The position numbers and the translations under genes were made by a program. Positions 31,657 through 42,334 of a stretch of 64,000 nt of DNA are shown here, in pieces (the first letter of the stretch is position 1; each line of letters begins with the position of its first letter). The notes beneath the pieces were generated by a model. That model worked only from the letters and a program-made list of their open reading frames with translations, searched no databases and had not been told where the DNA came from. The DNA comes from Prorocentrum cordatum (Eukaryota > Sar > Dinophyceae > Prorocentrales > Prorocentraceae), in contig CAUYUJ010016063.1 of NCBI GenBank assembly GCA_963575745.1, positions 186,546 through 250,545 of the forward strand. Direction: 5' to 3'.

Positions 31657-32300
31657 CGCAGCCGCGAGACAGCTCGCCGAATGCTGCTGGAGTCGCAAGC
31701 CGAAGCAAGGAAGCCACCGACGACCCCAAAAGCTTCGGACAGCGAGACTCGTGAGTATAGGACGCCCTCAGGCGAAAGGCAGAAGAACCCCTCTACCCGA
31801 TCCGAGGAGCTCGGCTTCAATGTGCAGATGGGAAGGCCCCTCGCAGAGGTGCCGATGCCAACAGCCCGGGCAAGCCCTGCACAAAGATCTGACCCCAGGC
31901 AACAGCCTCAGGACTCCCAGGAGATCCACAGGCGTCAGCCGAGCCGGAGCGGCTCCATCGCCAGCAAGGCCAAGGCGTTTGAGCGTACAGGGTATACCCC
32001 TACGCCTGCATCGCCAGTGGCGACGCGCTCCAAGGAGTCCGAGGAGGGTGCTATGCCTCGGGGCAACTGGGTGCCTATTATCAGGAGCAGTGCTCGCCGA
32101 GAGATATCGCGGGGAAACCCGCCGGTTGCTGCAGCAACAGCAGTCCACGCAGAAGAAGAGCTGCGCCACCCAGGCGACACCTCATTCACGAGCGGAAGCC
32201 AGGAACTGATTAGCGATCGGCGTGCACTACGGAGGTTTCCACCTATCCGTTCGGTCGACGAGGCGTGCATGACGAGCTGCCGAACGAGGAGAATCATTCC
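31657..32300 (+). pseudogene. element 2 linker upstream of the Tpt1-like domain
   Basis: Same frame as the preceding ORF after its TAA. Low-complexity, Glu/Arg/Ser-rich and likely disordered. It runs without a stop into the Tpt1-like domain. Nothing recognisable. Confidence 0.5.
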
Positions 32301-32301
32301 C

Positions 32302-33091
32302 AACACTAACTTCAAGCTCAAGCAGCTCAGCAAGTGCCTTAGTCGGATCTGTGGGCACTCGCCGGACAAGCCGTACAGCCCAGTATGGAATCTGAAGACG
32401 TTCGACGACCACGACGGCTGGATCAACCTCCGCGAGCTCGTGCACGACTTCCCCTGGAGCGACGGCAATCGGCACGACGGGTACTACCCGAGGTCCGATG
32501 AGGCCAAGATCATCGCCAACCCTCTACGGGAGGACGGTCGACCAGATGGCTGCAATCGTGATGGCGATCGTCCGCGTCGGTGAGTCCGACGGAGAGGAAA
32601 AGCAGCGGTTGCAGTTCAGGGTCTCGATGCGAGATACGGGCGAGGCCGATCTGTTCATCCGTGCTTCGCAGGGGCGCTCGTGGAAGCTCAAAGCCCCTTG
32701 GTCGTTGTACGAGTACATCGTACTGTGTGACAACCCAGCCGGGAGACCGGCCCCGTGCCCTGACGTCGCTGTTCACGGTGCAAGGTGGGCGGCCTTCGAG
32801 GGCATCGCGTGGGTCGGCCGCTCCTGCCGCAAGGAACACAACACCGAGAAGAAAGGAACTGGGCGTTCACACATCCACTTTGTTCCGACGCCTCAGCGTC
32901 GTGACGTTCAGAGCAGATGGGATCCTGAGTCCGAGATTATCACCTCGGCCGGCTGGCACCAGGCCTTGAAAGACAAAATCGAGTTCTGCTGGTCCGACAA
33001 CGGCGCGCTGCTGTCTGAAAGGGGTCAACGGCACTATCGAGCCATACTATATCTATGTGGAGGAGATCGCCACAGGCAAGCAGTAGCGTAA
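32302..33091 (+). pseudogene. Tpt1/KptA-like RNA 2'-phosphotransferase domain in element 2
   Basis: Tpt1 enzymes remove the splice-junction 2'-phosphate from RNA using NAD. Matching landmarks in order: LSKCLSRICGHSP (32,326-32,364; the family has LSK.LS..LRH), a DGWINLRELV segment (family: G-hydrophobic-x-hydrophobic-x-x-L), EKQRLQF (family: DKQRF), IRASQGRS (32,657-32,680; family: IRA.QGHS), HGARW (family: HGT), RSHIHF (32,864-32,881; family: R.HIH) and SDNGALLSERG (family: NGV.LT.G). A frameshift near 32,515-32,530 splits it. The Arg of LRH reads Gly and the His of QGHS reads Arg, so this copy is probably inactive. Order and spacing make the family call fairly secure. It sits between nucleocapsid and protease, an unusual place for such an enzyme. 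Confidence 0.72.
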
Positions 33092-33755
33092 CCCACGCTA
33101 CTTAGGCAACCGCCGTGCACGCTGTACGCCGGCCGAACTGAGTGCGCCTGACAAGTGGAGGCCAGTGGGCAACGCGAGCACTGGGTACAGGACGTCTCTC
33201 TGGCGCGACGACGAGCCCCCATCGGCGCGCTGCCAGAGAGAGTTGGGAGACCACTACAACCCAACTCACGTCGCCGAGAACCAGCCCGAGACTCACCAGG
33301 TTTTCATGACCAACGACAGTGAGGCGGGGAGCGCGGCTCTCAGTCAGCCGCCAAGCCGGGCTCCGAGTCAAGGACCCAGCGCCATATCCTGGCAAGTCCT
33401 CAGTAATTCAAATCTTGATCAGATCGCGGCTGCTCTGAACCCAGTTAGCGGACAGACTCTATCAACAAGACCCCTGGGCCGCAGGTCAGGGAGCTATGTC
33501 CGCGATGGTGACGCGCAACCGCCAGGCTCTGCAGTGAAACCTGCCAGCTAACGGGATCAGGAACGACTTGTCAGAGCCGCAGGGAGACCCGCAGACATCT
33601 GGCCGTAACATCTTCGGAGAACCAGCTCGATTCGAGCAGATGCCAGGGAGCCCCTCGCACAGCATGCACACGCCGAGGGGTATGACGCCGGCAGTGTCGA
33701 CGCCGGTGCAATCCCACTTGGGACGCCCAGGCGTCCTGCTCCGAGCGGTACTCTC
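33092..33755 (+). pseudogene. element 2 linker between Tpt1-like and RING regions
   Basis: Open in changing frames (33,165-33,551, then others), Ser/Pro/Gln-rich and low complexity. No domain. Probably continuous polyprotein linker broken by indels. Confidence 0.45.
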
Positions 33756-34877
33756 ATGGAGCGGATCGCTGCGGCCAGAGCCGAACAGGGCGCAGCTCTT
33801 CTGGGCATGATGCCACCAGGCACGCCATCAACTTCGCGGGGAAACCTGCCTGGCACTCCGTTGCAGCACCGACCGCTGGTCGACCATAACATTACTACAG
33901 AGGTGCCAGACGACTACCGCACACGGGTGGCGGCCGCGGTACAACAGGTGCAGAGCCACAGCTTGCCTCACCCAAGCGGTCCGAGGTGGAGGCCAGCCTG
34001 GTCTTGGGAGCCCGAAGGTCCGAACCCGCTCGACCCTGCTCGGCAACGAGCCTTCTTCCCGGCTTTCAATGCCCATCCGAGCATGGCCCAAGGCCAGAGG
34101 CCACCAGCCGCGACCATGGATCCGCCACTGTATCCAGACGGTTCCAGGGTCCCGAGCAGGTTTGTGCGTGAAACAGCGGACCAATTTCATAGCCTCACGA
34201 ATGTGCGTTGCAGTGATCAGTCTATGTACCCGCACATGTCATTTATGCCTGCACCGACGATGCCAGACGTGGTTGTTCAACCTACAGCCCATTTGATATC
34301 TTCGGGCAGTAGGGGAGTGCCAGACTACATCAGGCAGACACGCCACACCCAACAGGCGTGTTTCAGACGCCGACAGGCGGTGCAGAGTGTACGTGATCAA
34401 GTACGCGCAGCAGCCCTTGAGGTACTGAAGGGCAGGGGCAAGGGCTCATCCACGCGAGGAGACTCGCCGGCAGCGTCGCCCGCAGCCTCCACATCGGCAG
34501 CCGCCCCAGCAGCGGCTGCCCCAGTGCCGGAGGCTCAGTCACCCGCTGGAGATCCCCCAGCTGCCTTCCTGGACGCCGAGACGGTCTTGGAACGGCAACG
34601 GCGGGTGTATCCCAGGGCGGCGGACGTGGAGGTCTACACCGGGATGGAAGACACCTGCGCGGCATGTCTCGAGGAGTTGATGCCGAGGAGGAGCATCTAC
34701 CGCCTGAGGTGCAACCATCTATTCCACGAGGAATGCTGGAACGCGCACGTGGTGGGCCACGTCGCAAACCAGCGAGACGGTGATCCCCAGCAACCAGTAT
34801 GCGCCATCAGCCGGGCACCAGGTATCATAGTGTCGTCATTCCCATGGACCAGCTCCGTCACGCAGGCTCCTGAATAA
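33756..34877 (+). CDS. element 2 RING-H2 finger segment
   Basis: 373 codons. After a Pro/Ala-rich linker and an Arg/Lys helix, residues about 301-352 hold a RING-H2 pattern: CAAC (34,656-34,667), then CNHLFHEEC (34,710-34,736) and a final VC (34,800-34,802) where the last Cys of the expected pair is replaced by Ser. RING fingers act as E3 ubiquitin ligases. In a retroelement polyprotein it might modify particle or host proteins, but that is inference. The loss of one zinc ligand suggests decay. Ends at TAA. Confidence 0.7.
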   Translation: MERIAAARAEQGAALLGMMPPGTPSTSRGNLPGTPLQHRPLVDHNITTEVPDDYRTRVAAAVQQVQSHSLPHPSGPRWRPAWSWEPEGPNPLDPARQRAFFPAFNAHPSMAQGQRPPAATMDPPLYPDGSRVPSRFVRETADQFHSLTNVRCSDQSMYPHMSFMPAPTMPDVVVQPTAHLISSGSRGVPDYIRQTRHTQQACFRRRQAVQSVRDQVRAAALEVLKGRGKGSSTRGDSPAASPAASTSAAAPAAAAPVPEAQSPAGDPPAAFLDAETVLERQRRVYPRAADVEVYTGMEDTCAACLEELMPRRSIYRLRCNHLFHEECWNAHVVGHVANQRDGDPQQPVCAISRAPGIIVSSFPWTSSVTQAPE

Positions 34878-36613
34878 GCAGCGAGGGAGCTGCGGGAGCT
34901 GAGGAGCTCGGTGGAAACAATGACGGCCAGAATGCTGGACACGCAGACGGAACAGCTCCAGCAGCGGGGAATGCCGCCGGAGGAGGTGCGTGCGCCGATG
35001 GAGACGGGGTACTTCGACCAGCTCATCCCGACGACGGCGCCGCAGCAGGGGAACCTGCCCAACGCGCCACCTTTGTCGATCCCTCCAACTCACTACGAGC
35101 CTGGGATCGGGCACATGGCTCCTCCGATGTCTCCCCAAGGCGGGGGCGGGGCCGAGCTGCCGCTGGATCCTGACCAGCTGCGGCAGCAGCGGGCTCGCCA
35201 CTTCCAAGCCCAGATGGAGAATGCACACTACCTTCATGCTGGACGCAGACAACCCTGAGAGCGAAACATTCGACATCTCAGACTCGTCAGTAGCGACGTC
35301 GGTAGTGGCGGCCCGGGCCGACGAGCTCTCAGCCACGAACACCGAGTTCGACGAGTGGTTGCAGTACCGGGATCACGTCATGAATGAGGAACTGCAAGGC
35401 ATTACTCTGCAATCATACTTGATGGTGACGCGCCGTACCACTCAGGACCAATATACCAGCATACGTGACGAGTATGCTAACTGGCGGGAAGAACAGGGCA
35501 TTAACGCCCAGGACGTGTCATATTTCCAATATATCGATCTGGCACGAACGGCCGCAGGAAGGCAGAGTGCCAGAGCGCCGCGGGGAAACCCGCCAGGAGT
35601 CGCGTCCCAGATGCGGGGAAACCCGCCAGATGTCGCAAACGGCGCAACAGAGAGAGTGCACGTCAAGCAGCCTAGCAGAACATTTTTCGAGAACGGCGGC
35701 AACTCGATCCTCATAGATGTGGGCTCGAAGATCAAACATAATGGGGGAGAACACGAGCCGCAAATTTGGTCAGGGTGCTGAGGCACATAATCGCCCCTGT
35801 ACGTTTGAACCCCGTTTGCTGCTGAACATAAACGGGGTGGGCGAGGGGTCGGCCCCATCCGATACCGTGGGCATCTTTAGTATTGCCTGCGAGTACCAGG
35901 GCTCGACCCAGCTCGACTCGTACAAAACCAATATCGTGTCGGGTTGCGGCAAGGACCTGCCGGCTATCCTGGGCCTCGACAGCATGCAGGACAAGCGCAT
36001 TATTAGTGTGCTTGAGCGAGGCCGAGAGAAGCTGATCTTCCCTGGGAAGGGGCAGGTCAAGATGGAACTCCCCGAGGGCTACAAGATCATGCCTACAACC
36101 AAGCTGCCATCAGGCCATCTGTCAATCAGGTGTGATCGATTTGGGGCCGCTGGGCAAACCGCCTCAAGTGCGAGTACGACGTCGTTCCAGACGGTGCTGA
36201 CGGGCGAGCCGTCCCCCGCGCAAGAGCGCCAACAGGTGCAGGGAGACCTGCCTCAGGGCCTGCTCGCAATCCTCGCCAAGGCGACGATGAGAGGCGACAG
36301 CATCGGCGATCTGGAGACGTTCGATTGCGTCGTAACCAGGGCACTGGCCCAGCATGGCGGAGGTGTTGCACCGATGGATGCGCGGAGGACACGCGGGAAG
36401 ATAGTGATGGGGCACAGGCGTCGCGAGCTGCAGACGGTCGACGACGCGAGGTCGAAGGGCCTCCTGAAGCAGCTGATGGACAACCCGGCTATGCTGGCCA
36501 CGTTTGCGGAGCAATCCGCTTCTGAGGCTACCGCGCGCTGCCACGCAGAGCTCCAGCATCTGCGAGAAGCTCAGATGTTGGCGAGCGCGACAAGCGCCTC
36601 TTCCTCATCGTGA
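34878..36613 (+). pseudogene. element 2 aspartic protease region (frameshifted)
   Basis: Open from about 34,990 in one frame and from 35,717 in another. The protease active-site motif LIDVGSK (35,710-35,730) has Asp at 35,716-35,718. An extra A in ATCAAACATA (35,731-35,740) causes the shift, after which NIMGENTSRKFGQGAE and a beta-rich protease body follow (GILGLDSM-like text LPAILGLDSMQDKRI at about 35,958-36,003). The C-terminal 150 residues are helical and Ala/Glu-rich. Upstream are two copies of RGNPP encoded by identical hairpins at 35,580 and 35,613. Confidence 0.72.
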
Positions 36614-37995
36614 AGAGGACAGGGCGACGCTATCCCCGCGTCGCCTTGCATGCTAGCCGAGAGGCCGGGGGGTAACAAGGACAGCGGGGCAACCTGCCAT
36701 AAAAAGAGAGCCTTCGTCATCGAAGATACGAGAGAAGCTTGCGGTGACCTCCGCACACGAGGATATACCTGTGACCGTATCTCCCACAACGAGCTCATGA
36801 CAGCTGTGGGCACAGAGTATTTGGGGGCGGTAATTAGTGGGGACTACGCTTTAATCTGGGTCAGTACTCGGGGGACTGCTACGTAAGGACCCCAGGTAAA
36901 AGAGTAGCCCCACACTGGTCACGCATTCAGAACCTTCTGACGAAAGCACGGAAGCTCCGTATGGTGATTATGGTGTTTGGAGCTCTGGGGTACTGTGGAA
37001 GCTATCTCCAGTACGTGACACTCTAGAAGATCTTAAGCTGGCTGTAGTGCGGATGCGGTTTTGTCATGTCGGTATTAGGTTCAATATGCAGGACAACACG
37101 CCAAGTGGTACATATATGCAGGTAGCCACATCAATACCGATTAGCTCCAAGTTATGGGCATGTACGTGCAAACAGACGATGCCACAACATGTTTCGGATT
37201 GGTGGATTGGTACGGCCAAGCGGTACAACATGCCGAATGGAGAGCACAGACACGCATCACGCTCATTCGCCACCTTAATGATCGGATCCTGGGGAAGGGA
37301 AACACTATGCACGGAACCGTGCTGGTATACCTAAGCGCATACACACGTACGGATCATACTATACATCACTATGTAACGACCAACAAAGGAGGACCGAAAT
37401 GGTCTGAAGTTATCCGACGCGTGACGATCAACCTGGATACTAACACAGTTATTCAGGATATCGCAGTAGCCGATCAACCGACGGGGTATGATTGGCATGC
37501 ACCATTGCCCGAAGGGTTTGCGAACATCAGTGCACGCTTGTGCTGGCAGCCCGAGGAACTGGTCATGCTCGGCAACGAGCCTGCTCAATCACCACAGAAA
37601 CCTAGACGCGTCATCATAGATGACTGTCCTTCCCCCCTCCCGACTCTGGCGATTGTTGCAGGTACCCACTCATTAACGACGATGGGCACGCAGACCGGTG
37701 AACACGACGAGCAAGTTCTACCTACGGAATCGCGTATCAAACAAAAGGAAAGGCTTAAAGCCGAAAAGGAAGCAGGCATCAAGCCTCGCCGCGCGAAAAA
37801 AGCACCTTGAAGATGGAAACGACGATTGCGGCGATGACTTGTCAGGACTCGGACAGGACCTTATGGCGACCTGGAGCACTGACGCCCCTGTCGAGCTGAT
37901 CAGCTCTGACGAGGAAGACGACCTGTTCCTTACCCTCCCCACATTTCTGCCCGACACACACGCTGACGTATATAGTATAGTGGCTACTCTATGCT
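36614..37995 (+). pseudogene. element 2 Cys/His-rich accessory module, broken
   Basis: Pieces in at least three frames: KRAFVIEDTREACGDLRTRG... (36,700-36,880), then PGKRVAPHWSRIQNLLTKA (36,890-36,960), then RMRFCHVGIRFNMQD...WACTCKQTMPQH (37,050-37,200), then a WYGQAVQHAEWRAQTRITL helix and a long hydrophilic tail ending in Lys/Arg-rich sequence (to 37,810). The C-x-C and H residues suggest metal binding. I do not recognise a named domain. It precedes the methyltransferase-like stretch. Confidence 0.45.
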
Positions 37996-38670
37996 ATGGC
38001 ATATTGGAGCTGTGTGGAGGTATTGGACATATTGGAGCTGTGTGGAGGTGAGGGTGGCATTTCAAAGCTTGCCCTCTCAAGAGGCCTCTCCTCAGGCGGC
38101 AATCTGGACCAGACCACGTGCGTCGACCTGGGAGATCCCTCGGTGCAGCGAGCTGTAGACCATTACTTTGCAGTATGCTACGTACGGGTTGCCATTCTAC
38201 AGCTGCACTGCCGCACCATAGGACCATCATCCTACTACAACTACCAAGCCAACTACAACACGTGGAAACAGCACCACAAATAAGATTTGCCACACATCAC
38301 CTACTGTGGCAAAATAGCTGTAACACAGGATAACGCACGGAGGTGGTCTATGCGCGAACAACCCACAGGAACATGGGTGGATCAGATCCCCCCATGGAAT
38401 GAGCTTGCCGACCGATCCCACATTACAACTGCACGCATCGACCAATGTGCGACGGGACTCCAGGATACGGTTGGTGACTATATCAAGGAGCCGAAGGATA
38501 TCACCAGCAACGACGAGGCAATTCTTAATCCCTTTGAGCGGCTCAAGTGCAACGGCCAACGCATGCATGCACAGCCGTGCAACAAGGAGCTTTCTTTCAC
38601 TAGCACAGCGGTATACTTGACGACTGCAGTCCGCCTTTGTGGAAGCCGTATACCTGGCGAAAGCCATTGA
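37996..38670 (+). pseudogene. element 2 methyltransferase-like module, one TAA
   Basis: A glycine-rich motif ILELCGGEGGISKLA (from 38,029) followed by GGNLDQTTCVDLGDPSVQ resembles motif I and the acidic loop of SAM-dependent methyltransferases. The frame stops at TAA 38,281-38,283 and resumes in the same frame (DLPHITYCGKIAV ... EQPTGTWVDQIPPW ... DQCATGL). A 28-bp unit containing the motif is duplicated (38,000-38,027 and 38,028-38,055), which shifts the upstream frame. Enzyme class is inferred from the motif only; catalytic residues are not identified. Confidence 0.45.
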
Positions 38671-39430
38671 CAACGCGCGCGGAGACGCGCCTGCACGAAC
38701 CGCTCATGCTTGTCCTACCGACCTCCCCGATCAAGCTGAACCGGGAGACGGTATGAAACGCCTTGGTGCACGTGTCATCCCAGAAGTAGCCACGTGCCCA
38801 GCATGCATCGACAACGTCCGCAAGAACAGCCCTAGCCACAACAGGGATCCTACGCAGTGTTTAAATATCACGACACCATCTCTGTATATTGGCCATGTCC
38901 TGCATGCCAGAGGGACCTCACGAGAAGCAAGGGTGTTAAGAACCACCTCGACACCGAGCCCGGCAAATGCCGCTTTGCCGAGCCGTTCAAACTCCCAGGT
39001 GACCATGACCCAGAGGGACGCACTGCCCCAGCTTGGTGGAACCCCTTGCCCAAGCCGGGCGAGGGTCAAGCCTCGGCATCGGGTGGCCGTCAGGGCGCCC
39101 GCGCCAGGCCACCGCGACCGCGCGCCCCTGGGAATGCCAATCCCACATCAGGTACAAGCAGTTATGATATACTGCGAGACGCGCCCGAGCGTGGAAACAC
39201 GCCTTCCGCGTCTTCGAGCGGAAACGCGCCTTCCGCGTCTTCGAGCGAACCACCACAGGTAGCGGCCCGCCGCGGCCGCATACAAGGTGTACCTTCACCG
39301 CCAGATGCAGTTGACGAAGGAGACCGACTGCGGAGGGCCACGAGGAACCGTCTTGCCTCGACTGGCTCGGGGGCCCCACGACTGCCTGACTGGGCGAGGT
39401 TTGATATACGACACAGTCTGCAAACCTCCG
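38671..39430 (+). pseudogene. element 2 double CPxC-H-C zinc motif and linker
   Basis: Two similar motifs in adjacent frames: CPACIDNVRKNSPSHNRD..C (about 38,794-38,862) and CPACQRDLTRSKGVKNHLD..C (about 38,890-38,957). Each has C-2-C then H and C at similar spacing, so they look like a duplicated zinc finger. A frameshift near 38,866 separates them. A Pro/Ala/Arg-rich linker follows, with a 29-bp-type tandem duplication near 39,190-39,245 (CCTTCCGCGTCTTCGAG twice). Confidence 0.55.
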
Positions 39431-40248
39431 CAGTTATGAGCCTCATGTAGTCAAGAAGGAACTCCGCAAACTGCACCTACGGTGGACTCATGCGAAGGAA
39501 CCCAAGATGAGGATGATCCTAGAAAAGGTGGGTTTGGACAACGTTCGACTAAGTATGATTAAAGAAGTCTGCGACACTTGTCGGGAATGTAGAGCCTGGG
39601 AGCGCCCGAGTAACTCCACGTTACCTTCAGAGCCCCCTTGGAAATTGGCTTGACGAAGGCGAAGTAGATCTCATGTTTTACAAGAAACGGATCATATTCA
39701 ATATTATGGATCGATGTATTCGCCCGGCAGCAGGCGAAGAAATCACCGACACAGAGCGCGAGGCCATACTCGACGCCTACCACTACTGCTGGATCGCCTA
39801 TCATGGACCCTTCAAAGTATTGTACTCGGACGGAGAAGGCGCCCGCAATAACGAAACCGCCAAGGCCATGATGGCGAATAAGGGTGCTACGCTGCGTATC
39901 CGAGCGCCTGGCCAACACGCGACCTCGATTGAGTCGCGTAGCGGCATCCTCAGAGGCACTCTCCACATGATTGAGGAAGAGCTGAACAGACACAACATCC
40001 CTATTGTATTTACCAGAGTACTAGCCGAAGGCATCTTCGTCACTAGCGCTTTCACGTTCTACAACGGAGTAACGCCGCATCAAGCACACACTGGGCGACA
40101 GCCCTTTTTCCTTCCTGACCCCGACACCCTTGACTTTCCCAAGGGCCCCGAGACGTCAGGCCACGCGCGCGAGCGTCGCGTGGCGGAAGTTAGCCTGGAA
40201 GCAATAACTCAAGCCGCGGCGGTAGCGAAGACGAACCGGTGCCCTTAG
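39431..40248 (+). pseudogene. element 2 integrase: zinc region and catalytic core
   Basis: The HHCC region is readable across frames (LHLRWTHAKEP ... CDTCRECRAW, 39,470-39,600). The catalytic core is open from 39,652: first Asp in EVDLMFY (39,667-39,669), second in YSDGEGA (39,829-39,831), Glu in SIESRSG (39,931-39,933). The Asp-Glu interval of 34 codons fits the DD35E class. Frameshifts near 39,600-39,650 join the two parts. It would insert the cDNA into the host chromosome. Confidence 0.78.
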
Positions 40249-40294
40249 GGCCAAGACGGCGCCAGATGGTGCTCGCCTATACTCTGCTGGGGAC

Positions 40295-41776
40295 TTGGTC
40301 GACTATCACCGACCCACGGCCACTAAGGGCGATCATGGAGGCTGGAATGGCCCGTTCCCTGTGATCCGTAACGTGCGCGAACGTGGACACGTAGTCGTCA
40401 AGGCAGGATCGCGCGAGGTAATTGTAATGTACCCCGACGCTCGCCACACGCTGTATATTGAATGCCTCCTCACCAGGGAACTTGGCATGGATCACGTGGC
40501 CATGCAGACCGTCCTTACGTATGCGGCACACTTCGGTGCAGGGAACCCTGCCAAAGTGTTCGGCTATATCCCAGACTACAAGAGAAACCTCAACCTCTCC
40601 GACGACAGCAAGTTTCACCCGCGCGTACACCTGGCTCTACAGTATCCTGTGCGAAACTATTTCAGAGTTGAGCGCGTAGCGGCTGTGTGGTTGGCCAAGA
40701 GCGTGCTCAACCTACCTTCAGTCAAGTACGCCACAGGATCTACACTGATCCACTACGACAACGATGTCAGACCAGGTTCCCACTACTACGAGTGCGTAGG
40801 CACCGGCTTGGACATCTCCCAAATCTTTGGTAGCACTCGCTCCAGACTCATCCAGTGCCTGACGTCGGAAGCTCCTTCCCTAGGATTTCACGGCGACCTG
40901 GTCAAGTATCAACACTTGGATACAACGTCTGAAAGACCTGACCAGCCTGGAGACAGGCCCGCTCCAGACACCCCAGGTGCTTCATCACCAAGTGAAGGTC
41001 GCCTGTCCACAATCTACGAGAAAAGGGAGGAACACGACACCGAGGCCATGATGATGGAGGAATGGTATGACGATCTGCGCATGGACCTTCATCCCATGAC
41101 GGTGACCGACGAATGTCTCCACCGCGTCCCAACAACTATGCTGCCCGACCAATGCGTCTTGGTCTCGGCATCAGTGGACGAGGAATATACTTCTGTATCG
41201 GAGACGCTCGGCGACGAGCCTGAACAACAAGAGATCTGCTTTGTCTTGTTATGCTCGACCACGCCTTACGAGGATCACTCTCTCGACAGTGGCGAATATG
41301 GCCCATGCGCCGAATTGTGCTGCACGCCAGAAATGGCAAATATCGTACTGGATCAGGCTCAACTTGCACAGCTCGAACCAAGCATGGTCGCAACGATGAG
41401 AGTATACGTATCATCGGCTGCTAAACGTGCTGCAGTAGTTAAGGAAGATGACCTACTCACCACAGCCGACATAGCAGCACATCCCAAAGAAGTCAGTGAA
41501 GCCTTGCACACCGAACTCAAGATCTGGCTCGACAGCCAATGTTTTGAGATGTACGACTTATCAAAAGCTTCCAGCATTATGACGTCAAGATACGTATACA
41601 AGTGGAGGTTTGTGAAGGTGGGCACCGAACATGTCAAAACACTTCGTCTCAGACTTGTCCTCCGTGGATTTATGGACACGGAAGCTTTCGATGTGGAAAC
41701 CTTCTCGGGAGTGCTCGCCGACAGTCCCAGAGGCCCCTGGCAAGTGAAGCGGCGTGTCATCCAGATTGGATATTAG
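40295..41776 (+). pseudogene. element 2 integrase C-terminus and start of reverse transcriptase
   Basis: 493 open codons. Residues about 1-60 (GGWNGPFPVIRNVRERGHVVVKAG...) resemble the small beta-barrel after an integrase core. A variable, partly acidic linker follows. From about residue 395 the RT begins (ELKIWLDSQCFEMYDLSKA ... YVYKWRF ... RLRLVLRGFMD). A shift near 41,700-41,760 moves the RT into the next frame. Confidence 0.72.
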
Positions 41777-42334
41777 CATATATGGACATTGACAACGCGT
41801 TCCTCAAAGGTCTGACATATGAGGAACTTGCTCGCGCCACCGGCGAGGAAACTCGCATGGTTTGCTTCGCACTTCCACCGGGAAGTGCCCAGGTGCTTCG
41901 TACCCTTCCGGGCTTCTCCTCTTACGATGAAATCCGACATTGCCTTAGATGCCTGAAGCCAGGGGCCGGTACGAAAGACGCTCCGAGAGCGTTCTCTCTC
42001 AAGCTTCGCACGACCACTTGAGCTATAGGCCTTGCACCGACCAGCCGCGATCCTGAATTCGAATTCAGCCAGGAACTGTAAGCGGCAAAACACGTCGACG
42101 ATATTAATATGACAGACTTAGAGAAAAGCACAGTTGACTACGTACAGCGTGTCGAAAAGGTGTTTGGCAAGTGCAAGCTCAACATGCACTCTTACATTAA
42201 CTGCGCCGCCCGCTACACGAAGAACGAACAAGGGGATGTGATCATGGGAACACATCAAACAACTACGTCCTATCACGCATCCTGAACTTACAGGCGCGGC
42301 GGCCGAAGCTAAGGCTACCAAGCTCATTACCGAC
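41602..42334 (+). pseudogene. element 2 reverse transcriptase palm
   Basis: From 41,777: YMDIDNAFLKG (catalytic Asp motif A), LPPGSAQVLRTLPG, CLKPGAGTKDAPRAFSLKL. In-frame TGA at 42,019-42,021 and TAA at 42,079-42,081 interrupt it, then KHVDDINM at 42,088-42,111 gives the YVDD-type box as HVDD. Both stops are single changes from sense codons, with CGA to TGA likely at the first. Confidence 0.8.

Noticed and set aside
35580-35626. RGNPP peptide repeat as the reason for the hairpins
   Set aside because: Several hairpins with intact pairing lie in other frames and encode different peptides, so peptide selection alone cannot explain them.
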